DNA of 64,000 nt from Chloroflexia bacterium SDU3-3 (GTDB taxonomy: Bacteria > Chloroflexota > Chloroflexia > Chloroflexales > Roseiflexaceae): the NCBI GenBank assembly GCA_009268125.1, contig WBOU01000010.1, forward strand, positions 124,001 to 188,000, in the 5' to 3' direction. Below are positions 1 to 6,361 of this stretch, one piece after another; the stretch's first letter is position 1, and each line of letters starts with the position of its first letter. Under the pieces are notes generated by a model. That model made no database searches and had not been told where the DNA came from. It was given only the letters and a program-made list of their open reading frames with translations. A program made the translations under genes and the position numbers.

Positions 1-59
1 CTCGTTTGTTACTCGGTTCATCTGCTGCGGCACGGGAACAAAAAGCCGCAGGGCGTACC

Positions 60-107
60 CCCACGGCAAAAAGAAAGGCCGTGGGCAATTGATTTCTGCT
101 TGCCCAC
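60..107. terminator. Two overlapping hairpins, possible terminator of the leftmost minus-strand operon
   Basis: An 8-bp stem (60-67 with 78-85) shares its right arm with a second stem, 81-87 (GTGGGCA) with 101-107 (TGCCCAC), so only one can form at a time. The loop of the first is T-rich on the minus strand. It lies about 260 bases past the stop of the HAD gene, so its role as that gene's terminator is uncertain. Confidence 0.3.
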
Positions 108-363
108 AGCCTGGTAGCTCATTCAGTAGCTGAGAATCAGCGCCTGAGCCTCCGGAATTTGGGCACAGCATGGCCATGGGCAGTCGCGATGATCGTCACT
201 TCAAGACGATCACTGGCTGGATAGCTTGTGGTGTTTATGGTCACTATCATAGCCATGTGTCCTACCCGCCTTTCTTCGGAATCTCACGCACGATTACAGA
301 AGGTCTTGTGAATATGCCCAAGAATAGCATGCCGACCTTGGACATGTCAAGCATGCAGCCGTC
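108..363. other. Stretch without a supported gene
   Basis: Bases 1-363 hold no gene I can support. An open frame on the plus strand starts at 170, but it runs on into the antisense of the HAD phosphatase gene and has no ribosome binding site. Only the paired hairpins at 60-107 stand out. Confidence 0.5.
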
Positions 364-1050
364 CTACTTTTGGCCGATGATCGCGGGGGCCTCGGCGGGG
401 TCGACGCGGGCCAGGATCTCGGCCAGCGGCATGTCGGCCAGGGTGCCCAGGCGCAGGGCCACAGGCGGCAGCGCCACGCCCGCGTTCACCGGGATGGGCA
501 CGGCCACGCAGCGCATGCCTGCGGCGGCGGCGGCGCGCATGCCGTTGGGCGAGTCCTCGAACACCAGGCACTCGGCGGGGGGCACGCCCAGCATGGCGCT
601 GGCGCTGAGGTAGAGGTCGGGGGCAGGCTTGACGTGGGCCACGTCCTCGCGGCCACGGAAGCCCTGGAAGAAGTGGCTGATCTCGTGGTGGGCCAGCCAG
701 CCATCCACCCAGCCGCGATCCGAGCTAGATGCGATCACCATGGGCAGGCCCATGTCGCGGCCCTGCTGCAGCAGGGCCACCACGCCGGGGCGCAGCGGCG
801 CGGCCAGGCTGGCCGTGCGGTAGCGGCCCACGAACAGCTCGCGCAGCTCCTCGGCGCTGGGCTGGCCGCCCAGCCGCTGCGACAGCTCCACCGCCGCGTC
901 GAAGGCACCGCGCGTGCCTACGCCCACGATCCACTGTGCGTGGTCAAGCACCTGGCCGTGGCTGGCGTAGATCGCGCCCCATGTCTCAAAATCTATGGTC
1001 TCGGTATCAAAGATCAGCCCGTCAAAATCAAAGATCAGCGCCCGAATCAT
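364..1050 (-). CDS. HAD-superfamily phosphatase (subfamily IA, beta-phosphoglucomutase-like)
   Basis: A 228-aa cytosolic hydrolase of the haloacid dehalogenase superfamily, probably acting on a small phosphorylated sugar or similar metabolite. All four HAD motifs are visible: motif I near the N-terminus (FDFDGLIFDTE, with the nucleophile and acid/base aspartates), motif II (ASSS, about residue 108), motif III (the lysine of VKPAPD, about residue 142) and motif IV (FEDSPNG, about residue 166). The helical cap inserted after motif I matches the beta-phosphoglucomutase/GPH group. Length is normal. Substrate cannot be told from sequence; subfamily members dephosphorylate many compounds. It is the last gene of a minus-strand run that begins at trpC, about 100 bases behind its upstream neighbour. 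Confidence 0.85.
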   Translation of the reverse strand: MIRALIFDFDGLIFDTETIDFETWGAIYASHGQVLDHAQWIVGVGTRGAFDAAVELSQRLGGQPSAEELRELFVGRYRTASLAAPLRPGVVALLQQGRDMGLPMVIASSSDRGWVDGWLAHHEISHFFQGFRGREDVAHVKPAPDLYLSASAMLGVPPAECLVFEDSPNGMRAAAAAGMRCVAVPIPVNAGVALPPVALRLGTLADMPLAEILARVDPAEAPAIIGQK

Positions 1051-1151
1051 GGCGGTTCTTCCTCATGTTGCAGCTTCTCAAACAACAGGGGCACATGGGG
1101 TGTGCGGCCAAGCCACACTGCCCCATGTGCCCCACACGCCCGCGCCTGCGG

Positions 1152-1697
1152 CTATGGTGTCGTCGGCGGCGAGAGCAGCGATGCTGAGGCCCAGCCATCC
1201 ACGCCCGCAGCCACGCCCGCGCCCCCGCGCTCGGCGGCGGGCGCGACGATGCGGATGTGGTACCAGCTGGCATCCTCGTTCTTCTCAAGGAACAGCACCT
1301 GGTCGCCCGGCCAGATCAGGCCGATCACATTCGCCTCGCTCACCGTGGGGTCGCGGCGCAGGTTGCCGCCGTTCGTCACCGTGCCCGTGCCGATGTTCGG
1401 CTCGGGGGTGGGCTGGGCCTCGGCGGTCAGCGCGGCGGCCTGGGCCTCGGCGGTCAGCGCCATGGCCGAGGCGGTGGCCTGGGCATAGGCGGTGGCCCAC
1501 GCGAGCTTGGCCTGCTCGGCGGCCTGCTGCTGCCGCTCGTCGCGGAAGCGCATCAGGTAGCTCCAGCCCACACCCAGCAGGCACAACACCACGATCGTCA
1601 CGATCAGATTCACCAGCACATTGAGCGGGCCGCCCCGCTTTGGTGCGCGCGGGCCAAACAGTTCTTCCCAGTCGCTGTTGCGGATCTTGCTTGGCAC
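1152..1697 (-). CDS. Membrane-anchored SH3-like domain protein
   Basis: A 181-aa protein of unknown role. Residues 1-24 are cytoplasmic and basic. A single membrane helix follows (about 25-48, VLVNLIVTIVVLCLLGVGWSYL), then an Ala/Gln-rich helical stretch (about 55-92) and a C-terminal beta-rich domain (about 100-178). The motif GDQVLFLEKNEDASWYHIRI is typical of bacterial SH3 domains that bind wall or sugar ligands, so the domain probably lies outside the membrane. The start is GTG at 1697, chosen because AGGAGG lies 6 bases upstream. An extended -10 element sits at 1729-1737, so the gene can be expressed apart from trpC. The SH3 assignment rests on pattern only. Confidence 0.7.
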   Translation of the reverse strand: MPSKIRNSDWEELFGPRAPKRGGPLNVLVNLIVTIVVLCLLGVGWSYLMRFRDERQQQAAEQAKLAWATAYAQATASAMALTAEAQAAALTAEAQPTPEPNIGTGTVTNGGNLRRDPTVSEANVIGLIWPGDQVLFLEKNEDASWYHIRIVAPAAERGGAGVAAGVDGWASASLLSPPTTP

Positions 1698-1728
1698 ACC
1701 CTACCTCCTGCGTTCACCGGTCGGGCGC

Positions 1729-1737
1729 AGTATAGCA
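1729..1737 (-). promoter_or_regulatory. Extended -10 promoter element (TGCTATACT)
   Basis: Minus-strand TGCTATACT lies 32 bases upstream of the GTG start of the SH3-like gene. It fits the extended -10 pattern that recurs across this window. Confidence 0.5.
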
Positions 1738-1868
1738 TATCAGCCCGACCATGCGCGATACGGCGCAGCGGTGGCAGGGTGACAACATCATCTCAAAGCA
1801 GCCGCAGCGCGCAAAAAGTAGCCCCGCACAGCGCTATGCCATGCGGGGCTGCCTGTGGGCTGGCGCGA

Positions 1869-2324
1869 TCACATCGAGGTGCCGACCGCCGCCACAAACA
1901 GCAGCATGAAGGCGCACCCGGCCAGCAGAACCAGGCCCATGGCCAGGTAGCCGATGACCAGGCCCGCCACCGCGATGCCATCGCCGGTCTTGGTGCCATA
2001 CGAGTCGCGGATCTCGCGCCGCGCCATATGGCCCAGCACGATCCCCGCCAGCGAGCCGATCAGCGGCAGGGCCACCACGCCTAGGATGCTGAACACTAGG
2101 CTCAGGATCGCCAGCGTGCTGGTGGGCACCACCGCAGGCATGGTCGGCACCACATGCCCCACCGGCATGGGCGGCATGCTGGCCTGCGGGATGTCGTAGC
2201 GCTCCCGCTGCATAGATATGGTCTGCTGGCCCTCGCTCGACCCAGCGGCGGGCACGCGCGCGCCGCAGTTGGTGCAGAACACCGAGCCTGCGACCAGCTC
2301 CATCTGACAAACAGCACATTTCAC
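1869..2324 (-). CDS. Zinc-ribbon plus DUF4190-type membrane protein
   Basis: A 151-aa protein with an N-terminal zinc ribbon (CAVC near residue 3 and CTNCG near residue 18, four cysteines for one zinc), a short linker, and two membrane helices (about 75-98 and 120-147). These flank a polar loop containing GHMARREIRDS, the hallmark of DUF4190 proteins, in which the zinc ribbon is a common partner. Its ATG overlaps the trpC stop by four bases (ATGA), so the two are translationally coupled. That coupling does not show a role in tryptophan synthesis. Function unknown. Confidence 0.8.
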   Translation of the reverse strand: MKCAVCQMELVAGSVFCTNCGARVPAAGSSEGQQTISMQRERYDIPQASMPPMPVGHVVPTMPAVVPTSTLAILSLVFSILGVVALPLIGSLAGIVLGHMARREIRDSYGTKTGDGIAVAGLVIGYLAMGLVLLAGCAFMLLFVAAVGTSM

Positions 2325-3130
2325 CGCTCTGTCCCTCCTGAAAGCTCGCGCGCCTTGGCCGCCACGTCGGGGGCGGTCACTATCGCCTCGCCCACCAGCA
2401 CGGCATCCACGCCCAGGGCGCGCACCTGCTCCACATGTGCCGCCGTAAAGATCCCGCTCTCGCTCACAAACACCGGGCGACCCTTGGCGGGCAGCGCGGC
2501 GGCCACCTGCGCGGTCGTATCCAGCGTGGTCTGGAAGGTGTGCAGGCTGCGGTTGTTCACGCCCAGCACCTGCACGCCCAGGGCCAGCGCGCGGCCCAGC
2601 TCGGCCACGTCGTGCACCTCGACCAGGGCGTGCATGCCTAGGCTGTAGGTCATGCGCAGCAGCTCGGCCAGCTTGGCATCCTCCAGCGCCGCCACGATCA
2701 GCAGCACCGCATCCGCGCCCGCCGCCCGCGCCTCCACCACCTGGTAGGAATCGACCAGGAAATCCTTGCGCAGCAGCGGCGGGATGCCTGGGATCTGGCG
2801 GATGGCGGTCAGGTAGTCGAGGCTGCCCTGAAAAAACCGCTCGTCGGTGAGCACCGAGATGGCGGCGGCCCCGCTGGCGGCGTAGGTGCTGGCCAGCGCC
2901 AGCGGGTCGAAGTTCTCGACCAGCACGCCCTTGGAAGGCGAGGCCTTCTTCACCTCGGCGATCAGCGCGGGGCGGTCGCGGCGCAGCGCGGCGGCGAAGT
3001 CGCGCACGGGCGGGGCGTCGGCCAGCCGCGCCTGCAGCTGCGCGAGCGGCACGCGCTCGGCGCGCTCGGCGACCTCGCGGTACTTATGGCTTAGGATGCG
3101 GGCGAGCACGGTCTCTGAAGGTGTCGTCAT
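2321..3130 (-). CDS. trpC: Indole-3-glycerol-phosphate synthase
   Basis: A 269-aa cytosolic TIM-barrel enzyme of tryptophan synthesis that closes 1-(2-carboxyphenylamino)-1-deoxyribulose 5-phosphate to indole-3-glycerol phosphate, releasing CO2. Family signatures are clear: AEVKKASPSKG (catalytic lysine, phosphate contact), LTDERFFQGSLDYL, LLRKDFLVDSYQV, LVEVHD, GVNNRSLHTF and VSESGI near the C-terminus. Length is normal for a single-function TrpC without a fused TrpF. It heads a minus-strand run and is coupled by a 4-base overlap to the zinc-ribbon gene. No other trp gene is in the window. An extended -10 lies 34 bases upstream. Confidence 0.96.
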   Translation of the reverse strand: MTTPSETVLARILSHKYREVAERAERVPLAQLQARLADAPPVRDFAAALRRDRPALIAEVKKASPSKGVLVENFDPLALASTYAASGAAAISVLTDERFFQGSLDYLTAIRQIPGIPPLLRKDFLVDSYQVVEARAAGADAVLLIVAALEDAKLAELLRMTYSLGMHALVEVHDVAELGRALALGVQVLGVNNRSLHTFQTTLDTTAQVAAALPAKGRPVFVSESGIFTAAHVEQVRALGVDAVLVGEAIVTAPDVAAKARELSGGTER

Positions 3131-3164
3131 TGGTCAGCTATCCTTGCTCCATCGGCTTTGCCCT

Positions 3165-3173
3165 ATTGTAGCA
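3165..3173 (-). promoter_or_regulatory. Extended -10 element (TGCTACAAT) for trpC
   Basis: Minus-strand TGCTACAAT starts 34 bases upstream of the trpC ATG. No good -35 is seen at 17 bases, as expected for an extended -10 promoter. I saw no leader peptide or terminator/antiterminator pair, so attenuation is not supported here. Confidence 0.55.
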
Positions 3174-3363
3174 TGGCGGCTGGCCGCGCCGCCCGCCAGG
3201 GTTCTCTAGCATATACGAGCGTTCGTGGCGAAAAGTTGATCGTCGCTGGCCCTCCATGGACCATGCGTTCTCGATTAGGCCTCTACGCCAAGCACCCAAG
3301 AGCACACGATAAATGCATACCGCAATGATGCAGAAATGCTCTGTGAGGCATGCAAGAAATATC

Positions 3364-3443
3364 CTGAGTATCGCACATCCGTGTTGAGATTAGCGCATCC
3401 AGCTTGAGGTTAACGCATCCAGCCTGGGATTAACGCATCCGCT
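3364..3443. repeat. Four tandem copies of a 20-bp repeat
   Basis: Four head-to-tail units of exactly 20 bp at 3364, 3384, 3404 and 3424. The third unit reads TTGAGGTTAACGCATCCAGC. Units 2-4 are close matches and unit 1 is diverged. The invariant core is CNCATCC preceded by a T/G-rich half. The array lies in the gap between trpC and the two-RCK gene, 76 bases past the stop of the latter. There are no unique spacers, so it is not a CRISPR. The rest of 3174-3518 shows nothing else. Confidence 0.85.
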
Positions 3444-3518
3444 CTAAACTTCATACAGCATCGCATACTATCAAAAGCACCCTGAAGCAATACGATAAAA
3501 GCGCCCGGCCCTGCGTGC

Positions 3519-5330
3519 CTAGTACCGCCGCGCCGCCGGGGCGGGTGCCGCACGGTAGGCGCGCAGGGCCGCCAGCGCATCGAGCGTGCCCAGCACCATC
3601 AGCGCATCGCCCTCGGCCAGAGCCAGGTCGTGCGCGGGCAGGGTCGCCACCTCGCCGCCACGGCAGAGCGTGATCGCCACGATATCGCGCGACTCGCGCA
3701 GCTGGCGGATGGAGCTGCCCAGCAGCGGGTCGCCCTCGGCCAGGGCAAACTCGTCGGTGGCAAACAGCGAATCGCCGCAGTAGAACGCCGCGCGCACATC
3801 GCCCAGCATGCCCGCCGCCGCCAGCGTAGGCGCGGCCAGCGCCGAGGCGCTGTAGACGGTGCGCATGCCGAACAGCGACTCGAACTGCTCGACCAGCACA
3901 TCGCTGAACAGGCGCATCACCAGATGCACATCCTTGCGGGCACGGCGGGCGCTCAGGCAGATCTGCAGGTTCACAAAGTCGTCCGACGTCACGGCCACCA
4001 CCGAGTAGGCCTCGCCCAGCCCGGCATCCTGCAGCAGCGCGGCGCTGCGGGCATCGCCCTCGATCAGCGTCACGCCATCCAGCGCCGCCAGGCTGTGCAC
4101 AAACTCCTGCCGCGTGCGCTCGCTGTAGATGCACACGATGCTGGGCGGGTCGGGCTGCTGGTGCAGCTGGCGCACCACACGGTAGCCCACCTTGCCCAGC
4201 CCGCACACGATCACGCGGTGGTGCTGGCGAGTGGGCCCGTGGGGCGGCAGCGAGCCGAGGATGGCGTGGGCCTTGCTGCGCGGCACGTTCTTCTGCCGCA
4301 GCGCATCCAGCGCCGCCAGCGGGCCAAGCAGCAGCACGTGGTCGCCCGATTCCAGCTGGCGCATGGCCACCGGCGGCAGCAGCTTGCCCCGCGCATTGCG
4401 GTGCTCGATCACGCGGATGCCGTACTCCTCCTCCACCTTGCGCGCGAAGCCCGACATCAGGCTCTCGGGCGCGATCGTCAGCTCCACCACGCCCAGCGCG
4501 CAGGCATCCAGGCCCAGCACGGCGCGCACATCGCGGCTCACGGCGGCGGCGGCGAAGGTGGGCGCGGCCAGCGCCGAGGCGCTGAACACCGAGTTGCGGC
4601 CAAAGGCCTCCTCCAGATTCTGGTCGAGGTCATCGCTGAACACGCGCAGGATAACCCGCAGGCCGGGGCGCAGCGAGCGCACCTTCAGCGCCACCTCGAT
4701 GTTCACCAGGTCGCCGTCGATGCACAGCACCACCGCGCTGGCGCGCTGCACCCCGGCCTGGCGCAGCACCGCCAGCGAGCGCGCGTCGCCCGCCACCACC
4801 GGCACCTTCAGCTCCAGCGCGCGGGGCACAAACGCGCTCTCCCAGCGCTGCTCGACCACCACCACCTTGTGGCCAGCGGCCAGCAGGTGAGTCACCACCC
4901 GCAGGCCCACGCGCCCGATGCCGCACACCACCACATGCCCCTGGTAGGTCGAGGCCAGCGACACCTGCCAGCCCTCCTGGCGGCTGCCCTTGTCCAGCAG
5001 CCGCCGCCCAAAGCGGAACACGCTGTCGAGGATGAGCGCCAGCCCCAGCAGCGGCACCAGGAAGAACAGCGCCATGCCGCCAGGGTCGCGCGGGAAGGCC
5101 AGCCCGCTCTGCAGCGTCAGCATGCGGAACGTCTCGTACAGGCTCTCGGCGTAGCTCAGGCCGAAGGCGAAGTGGATGTAGACCATGCCCACCAGCATCA
5201 CCAGGGCGAAGCCGCCCAGGCCATACCGCGACTCGCGGATCAGCTGGAACAGGTCGAACGCGTTGGCCCGCACCAGCCGCGCCAGCGAGTAGCGGCGGCG
5301 GCCCAGGCTGCGGGGGCGTTGTCGAAACAT
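3519..5330 (-). CDS. Two-RCK (TrkA-N/TrkA-C tandem) membrane protein, ion-channel-like
   Basis: A 603-aa protein built like a ligand-gated K+ channel. A basic N-terminus is followed by TM1 (about 38-58), a pore-loop position (about 64-80) and TM2 (about 85-104). Two RCK units follow, each a Rossmann NAD-binding TrkA-N plus a TrkA-C lobe. GHVVVCGIGRVG (about 131) opens the first and HRVIVCGLGKVG (about 372) the second. RCK domains bind nucleotides and gate channels, and some TrkA-C lobes bind c-di-AMP, which CdaA in this window would make. The pore segment reads LTLQSGLAFP where K+ channels have TVGYGD, so potassium selectivity is doubtful. It could instead be a regulator or a channel of other specificity (CASTOR/POLLUX-like ion channels also carry tandem RCKs). 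Transcribed alone. Confidence 0.8.
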   Translation of the reverse strand: MFRQRPRSLGRRRYSLARLVRANAFDLFQLIRESRYGLGGFALVMLVGMVYIHFAFGLSYAESLYETFRMLTLQSGLAFPRDPGGMALFFLVPLLGLALILDSVFRFGRRLLDKGSRQEGWQVSLASTYQGHVVVCGIGRVGLRVVTHLLAAGHKVVVVEQRWESAFVPRALELKVPVVAGDARSLAVLRQAGVQRASAVVLCIDGDLVNIEVALKVRSLRPGLRVILRVFSDDLDQNLEEAFGRNSVFSASALAAPTFAAAAVSRDVRAVLGLDACALGVVELTIAPESLMSGFARKVEEEYGIRVIEHRNARGKLLPPVAMRQLESGDHVLLLGPLAALDALRQKNVPRSKAHAILGSLPPHGPTRQHHRVIVCGLGKVGYRVVRQLHQQPDPPSIVCIYSERTRQEFVHSLAALDGVTLIEGDARSAALLQDAGLGEAYSVVAVTSDDFVNLQICLSARRARKDVHLVMRLFSDVLVEQFESLFGMRTVYSASALAAPTLAAAGMLGDVRAAFYCGDSLFATDEFALAEGDPLLGSSIRQLRESRDIVAITLCRGGEVATLPAHDLALAEGDALMVLGTLDALAALRAYRAAPAPAARRY

Positions 5331-5418
5331 AGCGCGGCATCCTCACACAACACGGCGGCGCAGCCCGGCTGCAGGCGCGGGCCGTTGCCTCCTCACCACC
5401 AGTTCATCACCAAATCTC

Positions 5419-5459
5419 TTTACCACCAAGACGCCAAGAAAAAAGGGGCAGAGAAAGAG
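5419..5459 (-). repeat. Dispersed intergenic repeat, copy A
   Basis: Read on the minus strand this is CTCTTTCTCTGCCCC, an A/T-rich gap, then CTTGGCGTCTTGGTGGTAAA. Related copies occur at 9203-9245 and 37450-37481. All three are intergenic. Confidence 0.55.
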
Positions 5460-5534
5460 CCATCTTAGCCGACCCCTACAGCAAAGAATCGACTCGCACA
5501 GAGCGGATATCCTCTGCACGGCGATGATATCAAA

Positions 5535-5564
5535 TTGACGGTTCTAACGCTACTATGGTATCAT
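5535..5564 (+). promoter_or_regulatory. Promoter of rplI
   Basis: TTGACG (5535-5540) and TATCAT (5559-5564) are 18 bases apart, with an extended TGG directly before the -10. The start codon is about 100 bases downstream. The rest of 5331-5667 holds one copy of a dispersed repeat and no gene. Confidence 0.65.
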
Positions 5565-5667
5565 ATGGACCGCTTGAATTTTAGATTGTGAATCTACATT
5601 TGGCGACGCTTTGTGAGACAAACCGTTAGAATTTACTCCCGGCGCGTCGAATGTTTGGAGGAAAACT

Positions 5668-6159
5668 GTGGGTTCGAAAATGAAAGTCCTGCTGACCCAG
5701 GACGTGACCAAACTGGGCAGCGCTGGTGAGATCCTCGAAGTCTCGGGTGGCTACGGCCGCAACTACCTCATCCCCCAGGGCTTCGCCGTGATGGCGACCC
5801 GTGGCCAGATCAAGCAGGCCGAGGAGCGCAAGGTAGCCAGCGAGAAGAAGCTGCAGGCGCAGCGCCACATCTTCGAGGCGCAGGCCACCAAGATCAACGG
5901 GCAGACCATCCGCTTCACCGCCCGCACCGGCGACCTGGATCGCCTCTACGGCTCGATCACCAACGCCGACATCGCCGAGAAGCTCTCGGCTCTGGTGGGC
6001 GAGACCATCGACCGCCGCGCCATCCAGCTGGATGAGCCGATCAAGCGCATCGGCATCTACCCGGTCAAGATCCGCCTGATCTCCGGCGTCGAGCCGATGA
6101 TCAACGTCGTGGCCGAGAGCGAAGAGGGCGCGCTGCAGGTTCCCGAGGCTGCCGAGTAG
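5668..6159 (+). CDS. rplI: 50S ribosomal protein L9
   Basis: A 163-aa protein of the large ribosomal subunit that binds 23S rRNA near L1. The N-terminal RNA-binding domain is recognisable (MKVLLTQDVTKLGSAGEILEVSGGYGRNYLIPQGFAV), followed by the long connecting helix and the C-terminal lobe containing RLYGSITNADIAEKL. I chose GTG 5668 because GGAGGA lies 5 bases before it. The internal ATG at 5680 matches the usual L9 N-terminus but would be 17 bases from that site, so the protein probably carries four extra residues. It is followed by a strong hairpin and then dnaB. rpsF, ssb and rpsR, its usual neighbours, are near 34 kb. Confidence 0.95.
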   Translation: MGSKMKVLLTQDVTKLGSAGEILEVSGGYGRNYLIPQGFAVMATRGQIKQAEERKVASEKKLQAQRHIFEAQATKINGQTIRFTARTGDLDRLYGSITNADIAEKLSALVGETIDRRAIQLDEPIKRIGIYPVKIRLISGVEPMINVVAESEEGALQVPEAAE

Positions 6160-6246
6160 CCTCCCCCAGCGCAAAAGAGAAATCTCAGCTGTTATGTAGT
6201 TTTCATCTTTTGCTCTTCCCCTACAACTCATGTGCGTGTACGCTGG

Positions 6247-6280
6247 TAATGTGCCACTCCCCCTGGGGGCTGGCACATTA
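6247..6280 (+). terminator. Hairpin between rplI and dnaB
   Basis: A 10-bp outer stem (6247-6256 with 6271-6280) encloses a 5-bp C/G stem (6259-6263 with 6265-6269). No U-run follows. It may reduce read-through from rplI into dnaB. Confidence 0.5.
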
Positions 6281-6297
6281 TCGCGTCTTAGGGGATT

Positions 6298-6361
6298 TGT
6301 GGATAAGATCTGAACGAGCCGTCGATAACACGGGTATGGCCGTAGGATAACGTATGGATAA
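6298..6361 (-). promoter_or_regulatory. DnaA-box cluster at the dnaB start
   Basis: TGTGGATAA at 6298-6306 is the exact reverse complement of the consensus DnaA box TTATCCACA. TATGGATAA at 6353-6361 is one base off and overlaps the dnaB ATG at 6354. A weaker GGATAA lies at about 6345. This suggests DnaA control of dnaB, which is an inference from sites alone. Confidence 0.5.

Noticed and set aside
370-1488. 372-codon plus-strand open frame over the HAD and SH3-like genes
   Set aside because: It is antisense to two genes with clear family motifs; its composition (His/Gly/Ala/Arg-rich) is typical of GC-rich shadow frames.
3364-3443. CRISPR array
   Set aside because: Units are adjacent 20-mers without spacers, and there are no cas genes.
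3630-5468. 612-codon plus-strand frame over the two-RCK gene
   Set aside because: Antisense to a protein with two Rossmann motifs; no ribosome binding site and a His/Gln-rich shadow composition.
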